Made by a program: the position numbers and the translations under genes | Part shown: positions 29,673 to 38,542 of the stretch, in pieces | Position numbering within the stretch: position 1 is the first letter of the stretch | Layout: every line of letters begins with the position of its first letter | Notes under the pieces: generated by a model | Seen by the model: the letters and a program-made list of their open reading frames with translations, nothing else | Told to the model about the DNA's origin: nothing | Databases searched by the model: none | NCBI RefSeq assembly: GCF_000423825.1 | Contig: NZ_AUIS01000021.1 | Span: 1-45,080, forward strand | Reading direction: 5' to 3' | Source: Thermithiobacillus tepidarius DSM 3134 | Lineage (GTDB): Bacteria; Pseudomonadota; Gammaproteobacteria; Acidithiobacillales; Thermithiobacillaceae | DNA: 45,080 nucleotides

Positions 29673-31481
29673 ATGTGCGGCATCATCGGCGCGGTCGCCA
29701 AGCGTAACGTCGTTCCCATCCTGATCGAGGGCCTGCACCGGCTGGAGTACCGCGGCTATGACTCGGCCGGCCTGGCCGTGCTGGACGGGCAGGGGCTCAC
29801 GCGCCTGCGCCGCCTGGGCAAGGTGGCGGTGCTGGAGGAGGCGGTGCTGGAGGCGGACCTGGCCGGCCACACCGGCATCGCGCATACCCGCTGGGCCACC
29901 CACGGCGTGCCGAGCGAGCGCAACGCCCACCCGCACCTGGCCGCGGCGCGCATCGCCGTGGTGCACAACGGCATCATCGAAAACCACAAGCAGCTGCGCG
30001 AGATGCTGGAAGGCGAGGGGGTGGTCTTCGAGTCGCAGACCGACACCGAGGTGATCCCGCACCTGATCGAGCGCGGCTTGCGCCAGGGCCTGTCCCTGTG
30101 GGAGGCCTTCCGCACGGCGGTCAACCATCTGGAAGGGGCCTACGCCCTGGCCGTGCTGGACCGCGAGGCGCCCGGGCGCCTGCTGGCCGCCCGCCAGGGC
30201 AGCCCGCTGCTGCTCGGCGTCGGCGTCGGCGAGCGCTTCGTCGCTTCCGATCCCTCCGCCCTGATCCCGGTCACCAGCCAGTTGGTGGACCTGCACAACG
30301 GCGATCTCCTCGACATTCAGGCGGACCGGCACGAGATCTTCACCCGCGACGGCGAGCCCGTACACCGGCCCATGCGCATCAGCCAGCTGGACGCCAGCAG
30401 CGTGGACCGCGGCGAATACCGCCATTTCATGCAGAAGGAGATCTTCGAGCAGCCGGTGGCCATCAGCCGCACCCTGCACGAGCGCCTGCCGCTGGACGGC
30501 GCGCCGCTGGCGCTGGGCCGGGAGGTGCTGGATCTGCTGCAGGCGGCCCGCGCCATCCGCATTCTGGCCTGCGGCACCAGCTACCACGCCGGCCTGACCG
30601 CCGCCTACTGGTTCGAGGCCATGGCCGGCCTGCCGTGCCGGGTCGAGGTCGCGAGCGAGTTCCGCTACCGGACGACGCAGCCTCTGCCGGGAGAGCTGGT
30701 CATCGCCATCTCGCAGAGCGGCGAGACCGCCGATACCCTGGCTGCCGTCCATGATGCCCGGGAACGCGGTTTTGCCGGGATCCTGGCCATCTGCAACGTG
30801 GATGAAAGCAGCCTGGTGCGCAGCGCCGATGCCAGCCTGCTGACCCATGCCGGCCCGGAGATCGGCGTGGCCAGCACCAAGGCCTTCACCACCCAGCTGG
30901 TGGCCCTGGCCCTGCTGGTGCTGGCCCTGGCCGAGCGGCAGGGCCCGCGCCCGGAGCTGCGCCAGGCGTTGCGCAGCCTGCCGGCGCAGGTGGAGCAGAT
31001 CCTGGCCGCCGACCAGGCCATCGAGGCCCTGTCCGCCCTCTTCGCCGACAAGCAGCATGCCCTCTTCCTGGGGCGCGGCATTCATTACCCCATCGCCCTG
31101 GAAGGGGCGCTGAAGCTGAAGGAAATCAGCTACATCCACGCCGAGGGCTATCCCGCCGGCGAACTCAAGCACGGGCCCCTGGCGCTGGTGAACGAGGAGA
31201 TGCCGGTCATCGCCGTGGCCCCCAACGACGCCCTCTTGGAGAAGCTGCGCTCCAACCTGGAGGAGGTGCGCGCGCGCGGCGGCCAGCTCATCGTCTTCGG
31301 CGAGGAGGGGGCGGTGGACGGAGACGGCATCCGCGTTCACAGCATGCCGCCCTGCCATGCCTTTATCTCGCCCATGCTCTATATTGTTCCCTTGCAGCTG
31401 CTGTCCTATCACGTGGCGGTGCTGAAGGGCACCGACGTGGACCGGCCGCGCAACCTGGCCAAGAGCGTGACGGTGGAGTAG
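29673..31481 (+). CDS. glmS: Glutamine-fructose-6-phosphate aminotransferase (isomerizing)
   Basis: GlmS makes glucosamine-6-phosphate from fructose-6-phosphate and glutamine, the first step to UDP-GlcNAc. The 602-residue protein begins MCGIIGAV, with the N-terminal nucleophile Cys after Met removal. RLEYRGYDSAG and HTRWATHG mark the glutaminase domain, two SIS domains follow (ACGTSYHAG; SQSGETADT), and it ends with the conserved RNLAKSVTVE. An AGGAAAA site precedes the ATG. The 194-base gap to the convergent chelatase gene holds only weak short hairpins. Confidence 0.98.
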   Translation: MCGIIGAVAKRNVVPILIEGLHRLEYRGYDSAGLAVLDGQGLTRLRRLGKVAVLEEAVLEADLAGHTGIAHTRWATHGVPSERNAHPHLAAARIAVVHNGIIENHKQLREMLEGEGVVFESQTDTEVIPHLIERGLRQGLSLWEAFRTAVNHLEGAYALAVLDREAPGRLLAARQGSPLLLGVGVGERFVASDPSALIPVTSQLVDLHNGDLLDIQADRHEIFTRDGEPVHRPMRISQLDASSVDRGEYRHFMQKEIFEQPVAISRTLHERLPLDGAPLALGREVLDLLQAARAIRILACGTSYHAGLTAAYWFEAMAGLPCRVEVASEFRYRTTQPLPGELVIAISQSGETADTLAAVHDARERGFAGILAICNVDESSLVRSADASLLTHAGPEIGVASTKAFTTQLVALALLVLALAERQGPRPELRQALRSLPAQVEQILAADQAIEALSALFADKQHALFLGRGIHYPIALEGALKLKEISYIHAEGYPAGELKHGPLALVNEEMPVIAVAPNDALLEKLRSNLEEVRARGGQLIVFGEEGAVDGDGIRVHSMPPCHAFISPMLYIVPLQLLSYHVAVLKGTDVDRPRNLAKSVTVE

Positions 31482-31675
31482 GCCGGCCGCTGAGGCTCAA
31501 GTCTTCGAGTAACTGCTCCCCGGCTTGGGAGTCGAGCACGTTTCGAGCTTTGCGCCACATGCTTGTGGCATGCTGATGATCGTGCATCCGGTGGTTCCAC
31601 CAAGTGTGCCGCGGCGTCGAGAACGTTGCTCGCCCGGAAACCGCCGGTTGAACGGCCTGTTGAAATCTGGCGACA

Positions 31676-32038
31676 CTAATCCAGGGAAGCGAGTATCGCT
31701 GCCCGCACGGCGGCGTGTTCGCCCAAAGCTGGGTCCAGGCGGATGCGGAGATCGGGAAAGGCGCTTTCGGCCTCGGCCAAGCGCATCGGAATGTCGCGTG
31801 CCAGATGCTCGCCCACGGCCAGGAAGAGTGGCGTCACGCGGACATCGCAAAGGCCGCGGGCAGCCGCCTCGCCAAGGCAATCGAGCAGAGTCGGCGTGGC
31901 GAGTTCGAGATAGGCCAGCCAGATCCGGCGCCCCGGGCTTCGCTGGCGCAACGCCTCGGCAAGGCGTTCGAAGCTGGCGCACCAGCGCGGGTCGCGCGAG
32001 CCGTGGGCGAGCAGGATGTGGGCACGGGCGGCGGTCAT
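31676..32038 (-). CDS. cbiX: CbiX/SirB-type sirohydrochlorin chelatase, small form
   Basis: This 120-residue single-domain protein fits the short CbiX class of class II chelatases, which insert metal into sirohydrochlorin. The two metal-binding histidines are seen as His12 (LLAHGSRD) and His78 (VGEHLARDIP). In this operon ferrochelation to siroheme for NirB is the likely job; cobalt insertion is the alternative. It is the last gene of the nitrate cluster and overlaps the preceding amidotransferase stop by ATGA. Confidence 0.85.
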   Translation of the reverse strand: MTAARAHILLAHGSRDPRWCASFERLAEALRQRSPGRRIWLAYLELATPTLLDCLGEAAARGLCDVRVTPLFLAVGEHLARDIPMRLAEAESAFPDLRIRLDPALGEHAAVRAAILASLD

Positions 32039-32763
32039 GGCGCAATCCGGCCTTGCCGTGCCCGTGCCAGCCAGGGAGCATAGAGCCGGCGGGCGATCTC
32101 ATGCAGATGGCCGGCGCGGGTCTCCAGGTCCTGCTGCATGGTCGCCGGGCTCTGCACGGCGGGGTCGCGACTGGCGAGGTCCGCTGCCATTTCGCCGCAC
32201 CAGTCGCGCACCATCTCAGCCGTGATTTCGGGGTGGCATTGGAAAGCAAGCACGTGCTCGCCGATGCTGAAGGCCTGGCGTTCGCAGTTTTCGTTACGCA
32301 ACAGATGCACGGCGCCAGGGGGCAGACTGAAGGCCTCGCCATGCCAGTGAAACAGTTCGAAGCGCCGGGGCAGCTCCCGTAGAAAGGGGCTGTCGGCGCC
32401 GGCCGGGGTCCGTTCCACTGCATGCCAGCCGATTTCCTTGACCGGATTCGGACCCACCGTGCCGCCCAAGGCCTTGCTGATGAGCTGGCCGCCGAGGCAA
32501 TGGCCGAGCGTGGGCAGGCCGGCCGCCACCGCTTGGCGGATCAACGCCATTTCCGGCGCGAGCCAAGGATACGCCTGTTCATCGTTGACGCTCATCGGTC
32601 CGCCCATCATGACCAGGGCGCGGATGCCATCCAGGTCGGTCGGCAACGCTTCGCCGAGATCCAGCCGCAGAATGCGAAAGGGCAGATCGTGTTCGCGCAG
32701 CAGCTCACCGAAAAAGCCCGGACTTTCATGCTCGGCATGTTGCAGGATCAGAATTTCAGACAC
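32035..32763 (-). CDS. Class I glutamine amidotransferase (GMP-synthase-like domain, stand-alone)
   Basis: The 242-residue protein has the complete class I glutaminase triad: nucleophile Cys89 in GHCLGGQ (87-93), His177 and Glu179 in FQCHPEI, and the oxyanion segment MMGGPMSVNDEQ. It matches the stand-alone GMP-synthase-like amidotransferase family, whose acceptors are mostly unknown. The start is a GTG at 32763 overlapping the end of the phosphatase gene by 8 bases; it overlaps cbiX by 4. That tight coupling within siroheme and nitrate genes suggests amide-nitrogen handling or tetrapyrrole amidation, but no synthetase domain is present, so the role is unassigned. Confidence 0.85.
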   Translation of the reverse strand: MSEILILQHAEHESPGFFGELLREHDLPFRILRLDLGEALPTDLDGIRALVMMGGPMSVNDEQAYPWLAPEMALIRQAVAAGLPTLGHCLGGQLISKALGGTVGPNPVKEIGWHAVERTPAGADSPFLRELPRRFELFHWHGEAFSLPPGAVHLLRNENCERQAFSIGEHVLAFQCHPEITAEMVRDWCGEMAADLASRDPAVQSPATMQQDLETRAGHLHEIARRLYAPWLARARQGRIAP

Positions 32764-33534
32764 CGGTACTTTCCCTCTGAGTCAGAAGCCAGTCGACCGC
32801 CGTGGCGAAGTCGTCGGCGATTTGAGCGGGCCGGATACGCGGATCTTCGGCATCGGCCGGACGGAACTTGCCGGTGCGTACCAGGATGGCGGAAATGCCG
32901 GCCTCCTGCGCGCCTTGAATATCGGCCACGAGATCATCGCCGATCATGATGGCTTGTGTCGGCTCGGCGTGCAGCTGCCCGAGCACGCTGTCGAAAAAAG
33001 CCTTGGCGGGCTTGCCGAGCACCTCGGCCTCGACCCCGGCGGCCTCCTCCAGGGCGCGAAGGGTCCCTGGTCGAGGGAGAGGCCATCCACATCCTGAAAA
33101 TAGCGGTTGCGCCCCATGGCGAGCAGGGGTGCGCCCTGCAGCAGCAGGCGAAAGGCACTGTTCAGCCGCCCATAGCTGAAGCTGCCGCCGGCATCGCCGA
33201 CCACCACGGTATTGGGTTTTTCCTTTGGAATGCCGTCGAACTCGGGCAGGAGATGGGGATGCACCAGCAGCATGGGCCGCAGACTGCCGGCCAGCAGCCG
33301 CGCGCGCGTGGCAAGCGGGGCACTGGCAATGGTGTTCTCGGCAATCGCGAAACCCATCTGCTGTAGCTGCGCTGCGACTTGAGCGCGGGTGCTACGCGTG
33401 GTGTCGGTGAGAAAGCGGCAGGACAGGCCCGCCGCCTGGAGACGCGCCAGAGCTTCCCGCGCACCCGGGAGTGGCTGAGCGCCACTATAGAGCACGCCTG
33501 CCAGATCGATGAGCACGTGCCGTATGATCCTCAT
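32756..33534 (-). pseudogene. HAD-superfamily IIA phosphatase (LHPP-like), single-base frameshift
   Basis: From the ATG at 33534 the frame encodes VLIDLAGVLYSG (nucleophile Asp10), LTDTTRS (motif II) and VVVGDAGGSFSYGRLNSAF, in keeping with LHPP-type HAD phosphatases. At about 33055 the frame breaks: after LDQGPFA it runs into unrelated Arg/Pro-rich sequence, while the expected continuation (LEEAAGVEAEVLGKPAKAFF, then GDDLVADIQGAQEAG) lies one frame away to a stop at 32756. One missing G in a GCGCCC context explains it; 779 bases plus one gives exactly 260 codons. The position after the nucleophile Asp is Ala12, where classic HADs have Asp and LHPP has Ser. Either a sequencing error or a recent loss. 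Confidence 0.8.
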
Positions 33535-33560
33535 GACTCTCCATGGGCCGGTGCCGGGCT

Positions 33561-34337
33561 TCAGGCTTGGGCCTGCATGGCCGCCGGGATCGCGTCCGGA
33601 TCGAACCAAGCCAAGTGGTCGGCGAGCGCCGTGACCGCGCCGACCACGAGAATGGCGGGGCTGCCCAGCCCGGCGGCGCCCAGGGCCTCGGGCAGATCGG
33701 CCAGCGTGGCGCTCACCTGACGCTGGGCACGAGTGCTGCCCCACTGCACGGCCATGGCCGGAGTGTCCGGTGCACGCCCTCCCATGATGAGCCCGGCGAC
33801 GATTTCAGGCAAGTGGCTTACCCCCATGTAAATGACCAGAGTATCGGCGCCTTGGGCCATCCTGCCCCAATCGACTTTGGGCGCGTTCGGCGCCTCGTGG
33901 CCGGTGACGAAGGCCACCGATTGGCTCAGGCCGCGGTAAGTCAGCGGCACGCCGGCATAGGCGGCCGCCGCCATGCCGCTGGTGATGCCCGGCACCACCT
34001 CGAAGGTGATGCCGGCGGCGCGCAGGGCCATGCACTCCTCGCCGCCGCGCCCGAAGATGAAGGGGTCCCCGCCTTTGAGCCGCACCACCGCCAAACCCTG
34101 ACTTGCCGCGCGGACGAGTTGCGCCTGGATCGAGATCTGCGGCGTGGAAGCCTGGCCGCCGCGTTTGCCGACATCCACCAGCCGAACGCCGGGCCGCGCG
34201 TGGGCCAGAATTTCCGGGTTCACCAGGGCATCGTAAAAGATGATGTCGGCTGCCTGGATCCGGCGCAGGGCCTTCAGGGTCAGGAGTTCGGGATCGCCGG
34301 GTCCGGCACCGATGAGAGAAACCGTGCCTGCGTGCAT
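33561..34337 (-). CDS. cobA: Uroporphyrinogen-III C-methyltransferase (SUMT)
   Basis: SUMT uses two SAM to convert uroporphyrinogen III into precorrin-2, the branch point to siroheme and cobalamin. The start at 34337 follows AAGGAG and gives 258 residues, the stand-alone SUMT length without a CysG N-terminal domain. Motifs are VSLIGAGPGDPELLTLKA, VGKRGG, RLKGGDPFIFGRGGEE and GITSGMAAAAYAGVPLTYRG. The precorrin-2 dehydrogenase step is not encoded here. The start shares one base with the upstream YbiB-like stop (TGATG). With CbiX it supplies siroheme for NirB. Confidence 0.95.
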   Translation of the reverse strand: MHAGTVSLIGAGPGDPELLTLKALRRIQAADIIFYDALVNPEILAHARPGVRLVDVGKRGGQASTPQISIQAQLVRAASQGLAVVRLKGGDPFIFGRGGEECMALRAAGITFEVVPGITSGMAAAAYAGVPLTYRGLSQSVAFVTGHEAPNAPKVDWGRMAQGADTLVIYMGVSHLPEIVAGLIMGGRAPDTPAMAVQWGSTRAQRQVSATLADLPEALGAAGLGSPAILVVGAVTALADHLAWFDPDAIPAAMQAQA

Positions 34338-35365
34338 CACGAAACTCCTTGGGCGACGGGTGCCGCCGGCAACAGCGAGTAGGCGGCCTGCGGACTGGAA
34401 GCCCGACCGCTCAGACAAAGGATGGCGGCGGCCTGATCCGCCAGCGGCACGGGCAGGGGCAGGCGGCCGGCCAGTACCGCTTCGGTAAAACGGCAGGTGG
34501 CGCCGAGGCTGGCGTCGGCGGGCAGGGCGGACAGTGCTTTCAGCGGCGCGCTGTCCTTGTCGAAGAGCAGCTCGGCGCGCCCGGCGCGCACGGCGATCAG
34601 CGCCGGACGACGTTGGGGATGGGCCACCGGTTCGCCCTCCGTGCCGCGAAACAGGAGTGCGTTGCGCCTGCTGGCCTCGAATACGGCTTTCAGCCGGTTC
34701 AGATAGGGCGGATGGGTGACGGCCGCCACCTGCAAGGCCGGGCCGGCGAAAGGGTTGAAGAGCTTGGCCACGGTATGAGCGCTGGAGCGCACCCCGAGGC
34801 GCTGACGCAGGGCCAGCATGCGCGCAAGGCCGGGATACAGTGCATCGATCGGTGCATAGGCCAAGCCTCGGCTTTCGAGTTGCTCGGAAATGTCGCCGCG
34901 GCTCTCGGACGGTGCGTGGCCCAGGGCCGTCAGGATGGTGCCGGCGCTCAGGCGCCCGGCTGGGCTGTGATCGGTAAGCCGCGCGGCAGCGGGATCGCTG
35001 ATGCCGCCATAGCTGCCGTGCAGCAGCACCGGCGCGCCCGCGCGGGCCAGGACCAAGGCCAGCAGAGGCAGGAGGTTGGCAGCGCGCCGGGCGCCGTTGT
35101 AGGCGGGCAGCAGCACGGGCAGGGCAGCGCTTCCGGGCCGGGGCAGAGCGGGCGCGCTGGCCTCCAGGGCCGCGACAAAGCCCAGCAGTTCGTCCGTGCT
35201 TTCACCTTTGATGCGGTAAGCGGTCCACAGCGCGCCCTGCTCCAGTGCCGGCAGTTCGTCCGCCAGCCAGGCGGCAAAGAGGGCTTCGGCTTCTTCAAAC
35301 GGCAGGTCGCGGGCGGCATTGGCGCCACGCGCCACATCGCCAAGCATTTGCGTCCAGGTCCTCAT
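34337..35365 (-). CDS. YbiB/TrpD-like glycosyl-transferase-family protein of nitrate assimilation clusters
   Basis: The 342-residue protein has the fold of anthranilate phosphoribosyltransferase: the N-terminal segment RIKGESTDELLGFVAAL and YNGARRAANLLPLLALVLAR. The glycine loop that binds PRPP in true TrpD (GTGGD) is not present; LLHGSYGG lies in that region instead, as in YbiB proteins, which bind DNA or RNA and lack the enzyme activity. It overlaps the nasA stop by ATGA and the cobA start by one base, so it is tightly embedded in the operon. Its role in nitrate use is unknown. Confidence 0.82.
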   Translation of the reverse strand: MRTWTQMLGDVARGANAARDLPFEEAEALFAAWLADELPALEQGALWTAYRIKGESTDELLGFVAALEASAPALPRPGSAALPVLLPAYNGARRAANLLPLLALVLARAGAPVLLHGSYGGISDPAAARLTDHSPAGRLSAGTILTALGHAPSESRGDISEQLESRGLAYAPIDALYPGLARMLALRQRLGVRSSAHTVAKLFNPFAGPALQVAAVTHPPYLNRLKAVFEASRRNALLFRGTEGEPVAHPQRRPALIAVRAGRAELLFDKDSAPLKALSALPADASLGATCRFTEAVLAGRLPLPVPLADQAAAILCLSGRASSPQAAYSLLPAAPVAQGVS

Positions 35366-38157
35366 GAGGCCACCCGCATCTGCAGCAGTTGGCTGATTTC
35401 TGGCCGGCAGGAACCGCACTGGGTGCCGGCGCCGCAGGCCTTGCCCACCGCCTCGAGCGTGTTCGCGCCCGCGGCGATGGCCCGCAGGATGACGTCTTCC
35501 GAGATGCCCAGGCAGTTGCATACGGCGCGGCCCCCGGGCGCACCCCGCCAGTTTTGCGGCACCTGCGGGGCGAAAAGCAGGTGCCGGAAGCGGCGCACGT
35601 CCTCACCCGAGCGCATCAGCGATTGCAGCCAGTCGAGCGTAGCGTCCTCGCCGATCAGGCGCGCGCCTTTCAGGCGGCCCCCTTCCAGCAGCACGCGCTT
35701 GAACACCCCGCGACGCGGGTCCTGATAGTCGAGGCTTTCCGGGTGGTCGAGCCCGGCCGCGGCATCCAGGGCGGCCAGCAGGCTGCCATCGGGCAGGGCA
35801 TCGTCGGCCAGGCGCAGCAGCAGTGCCGGATCAGCCTCATCATCAGCAAGGCGGCTCAGGGTGGCGAAGGGAAGGGCCCTGGCGAGCTGCTGCAAGCGAC
35901 GCAGGCGGGCCGGTTCGTCCAGCCGGCACAGCAGCGCGCCGGTCCAGGCAAAGACCGCCGGTTCCACGCGCACCGCCGCATGCTTGAGCTCGGGCTGCTT
36001 GGATACCGGATCGAGGGCCGGCAGGGTCAGGACGTTGGCCATGCCGCTTGGGGCGAAGCGGCTGCCAAAGTGCATGGGCAGAAACACCGTGCCGGGCTGC
36101 TGAAGCGTGCTGTGCCGAATCCGGACGACCACGCTGCCGCGCCGGCTCGTTATCCGGGCGAGGCTGCCCTCGGGCAGGCGGCCGGCATCCGATGGATGGA
36201 TATCGAGCAGGGGTTCCGGGACGTGCCGGAAGAGGCTCGCTACCTGCCCCGAGCGCGACAGGGTGTGCCACTGGTCGCGCAGCCGCCCGGTCGTGAGACG
36301 CAGGGGATAGCGGGCGTCGATCTCCTCGGCTACCGGGGCATAATCCGGCGCGAGAAAGCGTGCCCGGCCCGAAGGGGTGGGAAAGATGCCGTCCGTGTAA
36401 AGGCGCGCCTGGCCGCGTGTCGCGCCCGCGGGAAAGGGCCATTGCTGCGGTCCCTCGCGATCGAGCAGCGCCAGGCTCAGGCCGCTGATGTCGAGATCGC
36501 GCCCGCGCGTGGTCTCGCGGTACTCCTGGAAGACGCTTTCGGCATCCGGAAATTCGAACAGCCGCTGAGCGAGCTCAGCGTGGGAGCGAGCTTGCTCGCG
36601 AGCTGGATCCAAGTCTTGGCCGCGCGCTTCGCGAGCAGGCTCGCCCCCGGCTGCGTCCAAGGCCTTTCCGAGCGCCAATGCAAAATCGCGGAAGATCTGC
36701 CAATCCGGCCGCGCCTGGCCGGGCGGCGGCACGGCTTGACGCAGATGGCTGATGCGCCGCTCGGAGTTGGTGACGATGGCCTCGCGCTCGCCCCAGCTCG
36801 CGGCGGGCAGGATCAGATCGGCATATTCGCCGGTCTCGGTCGGATGGTAGGCGTCCTGCACCACCACGAACTCGGCGGCCTGAAGCGCGCGGACCACCTG
36901 CTGCTGATCCGGCAGGCTCACCACCGGATTGGTGCAGGCGATCCACACCGCTTTGATCTCGCCGCGCTCGATGGCCTCGAAGAGTGGCACGGCGGTCAGG
37001 CCCGGCTCGGGATGGATGGCCTCGATGCCCCACAGGCGGGCGATCTCGGCGCGGTGCTCGGGATTGGTGATTTCGCGATGGCCCGGCAGCAGGTTCGGCA
37101 TGCCGCCGACCTCGCGCCCGCCCATGGCGTTGGGCTGGCCGGTGAGGCTGAAGGGGCCGGCGCCGGGACGGCCGATCTGGCCGGTGGCCAGATGCAGGTT
37201 GATGAGCGCGGTGTTCTTGTCCGTGCCGTGGGCAGACTGGTTGAGGCCCTGGCACCAGAGCGACAGCGCCGCGCGCGCGCGCCCAAAGCACAGGGCCGCT
37301 TCGCGGATCAGGGCCTCGGGCAGTTCGCACAGCTCCGCGACCTGCTTCGGGGTGTATTCCTGCACTCGCTGCTTGAGCGCCGCCCAGCCCTCGGTATGGG
37401 TCCGAATGAAGTCGCGGTCGATCAGATCGTCCCAGACGAGGATATGCAACAGGCCATGCAGCAGGGCGACGTCGGTGCCCGGCTTCAGGGGCAGATGGAG
37501 GTCGGCGATGCTCGTGGTGGCTGTTTTCCGCGGATCAGCGACGATGATCCTGAGATCGGGGTTTTGGACTTTGGCGTCCTCGATGCGGCGGAACATGACG
37601 GGATGGGCGTAGGCCGGGTTGGCGCCGATGATGAAAATGCAATCGGCGTGCGCGATGTCCTCGTAGCAGGCCGGCACGCTGTCCATGCCGAGGCTGGCCT
37701 TGTAGCCGGCCACCGCCGACGCCATGCACAGGCGCGAGTTGGTGTCGATGTGATTGGTGCCGATCAGGCCCTTGGCGAGCTTGTTGACCACGTAGTAGTC
37801 CTCGGTGCTGAGCTGGCCCGAGACATAGAAGGCCACGGCCCGCGGGCCATGCGCGCGCATGATCTCAGCAAAGCGCTTGGCCGCCAGCCCGAGGGCTGCG
37901 TCCCAATGCAGCGGCCGTTCCTTGCCTTGGCGGTCACGCCGCAGGGGCCGGGTCGCGCGGTCGGGCGCGTGCACGGTCTGGTGCAGGGTGCGGCCCTTGG
38001 TGCAGAGCCGGCCGAAGTTGGCCGGGTGGTCGGGATCGCCGCGCACGCCGAGGATGCGCCGGCCGTCGTGCTGGATGATCACCCCGCAGCCGGTGCCGCA
38101 GTAGGGACAGATCGATTTGGTTTCCTGCGGGATCGTGGATTGCGGCGCCGCGTTCAT
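35362..38157 (-). CDS. nasA: Assimilatory nitrate reductase catalytic subunit with C-terminal BFD [2Fe-2S] domain
   Basis: NasA reduces nitrate to nitrite in the cytoplasm at a Mo-bis-MGD centre. The start at 38157 (MNAAPQSTIPQ) follows GGAGAGG and gives 931 residues. Cys17, Cys20, Cys24 and Cys52 form the N-terminal [4Fe-4S] site. The molybdopterin domain includes DTNSRLCMASAVAGYK, with the Cys as likely Mo ligand, and GQPNAMGGREVGGMPNLLPGH. The C-terminus has a BFD-like [2Fe-2S] domain (Cys880, Cys882, Cys914, Cys917), as in Klebsiella-type NasA. About 24 residues near 515-540 (GEPAREARGQ...) are encoded by a degenerate REP pair, an in-frame insertion in a variable linker. Its stop overlaps the YbiB-like start. 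Confidence 0.95.
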   Translation of the reverse strand: MNAAPQSTIPQETKSICPYCGTGCGVIIQHDGRRILGVRGDPDHPANFGRLCTKGRTLHQTVHAPDRATRPLRRDRQGKERPLHWDAALGLAAKRFAEIMRAHGPRAVAFYVSGQLSTEDYYVVNKLAKGLIGTNHIDTNSRLCMASAVAGYKASLGMDSVPACYEDIAHADCIFIIGANPAYAHPVMFRRIEDAKVQNPDLRIIVADPRKTATTSIADLHLPLKPGTDVALLHGLLHILVWDDLIDRDFIRTHTEGWAALKQRVQEYTPKQVAELCELPEALIREAALCFGRARAALSLWCQGLNQSAHGTDKNTALINLHLATGQIGRPGAGPFSLTGQPNAMGGREVGGMPNLLPGHREITNPEHRAEIARLWGIEAIHPEPGLTAVPLFEAIERGEIKAVWIACTNPVVSLPDQQQVVRALQAAEFVVVQDAYHPTETGEYADLILPAASWGEREAIVTNSERRISHLRQAVPPPGQARPDWQIFRDFALALGKALDAAGGEPAREARGQDLDPAREQARSHAELAQRLFEFPDAESVFQEYRETTRGRDLDISGLSLALLDREGPQQWPFPAGATRGQARLYTDGIFPTPSGRARFLAPDYAPVAEEIDARYPLRLTTGRLRDQWHTLSRSGQVASLFRHVPEPLLDIHPSDAGRLPEGSLARITSRRGSVVVRIRHSTLQQPGTVFLPMHFGSRFAPSGMANVLTLPALDPVSKQPELKHAAVRVEPAVFAWTGALLCRLDEPARLRRLQQLARALPFATLSRLADDEADPALLLRLADDALPDGSLLAALDAAAGLDHPESLDYQDPRRGVFKRVLLEGGRLKGARLIGEDATLDWLQSLMRSGEDVRRFRHLLFAPQVPQNWRGAPGGRAVCNCLGISEDVILRAIAAGANTLEAVGKACGAGTQCGSCRPEISQLLQMRVAS
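36580..36650. repeat. Degenerate REP pair inside the nasA coding sequence
   Basis: The unit at 36580-36602 (GTGGGAGCGAGCTTGCTC...) differs from the 29533 unit at two of 23 positions. A more degenerate inverted partner lies at 36628-36650 (17 of 23). Total length keeps the nasA frame open and adds about 24 residues rich in Ala, Arg and Glu. The centre shares AGCTGGATCC with the 29470 pair. Confidence 0.75.
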
Positions 38158-38180
38158 CGTTTTGCCTCTCCGGAATCCGC

Positions 38181-38522
38181 TCAACTCTTGGCGTCCAGCG
38201 ACAGGAAGATCCGCCCAGCCTCCACCTTCACCGGATAGGTCTTGACGCAACCCACATCGGGCGGCAGGGCCTCGCCCTTGCTCAAATCGATCTGCCAGTT
38301 GTGCAGCGGGCAGAAGACGATCCGGCCGGATACATAGCCCTCCGACAGTGGCCCGCCGCGATGCGGGCAGCGGTTTTCCACCGCGAAGAGTTCGTCGGCC
38401 TCGTTGCGCAGCAGCGCGATCTGGCCCCGCGGGGTCTCCACGTAGCGCCCGCCCAGCGGCGGAATTTCCGCCAGGACGCCGATTTCCATCCAATTCATGC
38501 AGTCATTCGGTGTTGCCGTCAT
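38181..38522 (-). CDS. nirD: Nitrite reductase (NADH) small subunit, Rieske-type
   Basis: NirD is the small partner of NirB in assimilatory nitrite reduction to ammonium. The 113-residue protein has a Rieske [2Fe-2S] site with Cys52, His54, Cys71 and His74 (RCPHRGG and FCPLHNW), so unlike E. coli NirD it should bind a cluster. AGGAGG precedes the ATG at 38522. It lies 20 bases after nirB and 23 before nasA. Confidence 0.95.
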   Translation of the reverse strand: MTATPNDCMNWMEIGVLAEIPPLGGRYVETPRGQIALLRNEADELFAVENRCPHRGGPLSEGYVSGRIVFCPLHNWQIDLSKGEALPPDVGCVKTYPVKVEAGRIFLSLDAKS

Positions 38523-38542
38523 GGCGTGCTCCTCCTGTTCCG

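Noticed and set aside
31409-31603. Small minus-strand frame containing YSTVTLLARLRG
   Set aside because: This peptide is the reverse of the conserved glmS 3' end (RNLAKSVTVE) and appears wherever glmS occurs; not a gene.
35389-38238. Open plus-strand frame of 949 codons opposite nasA
   Set aside because: Antisense shadow of nasA; composition is atypical and no start signal is present.
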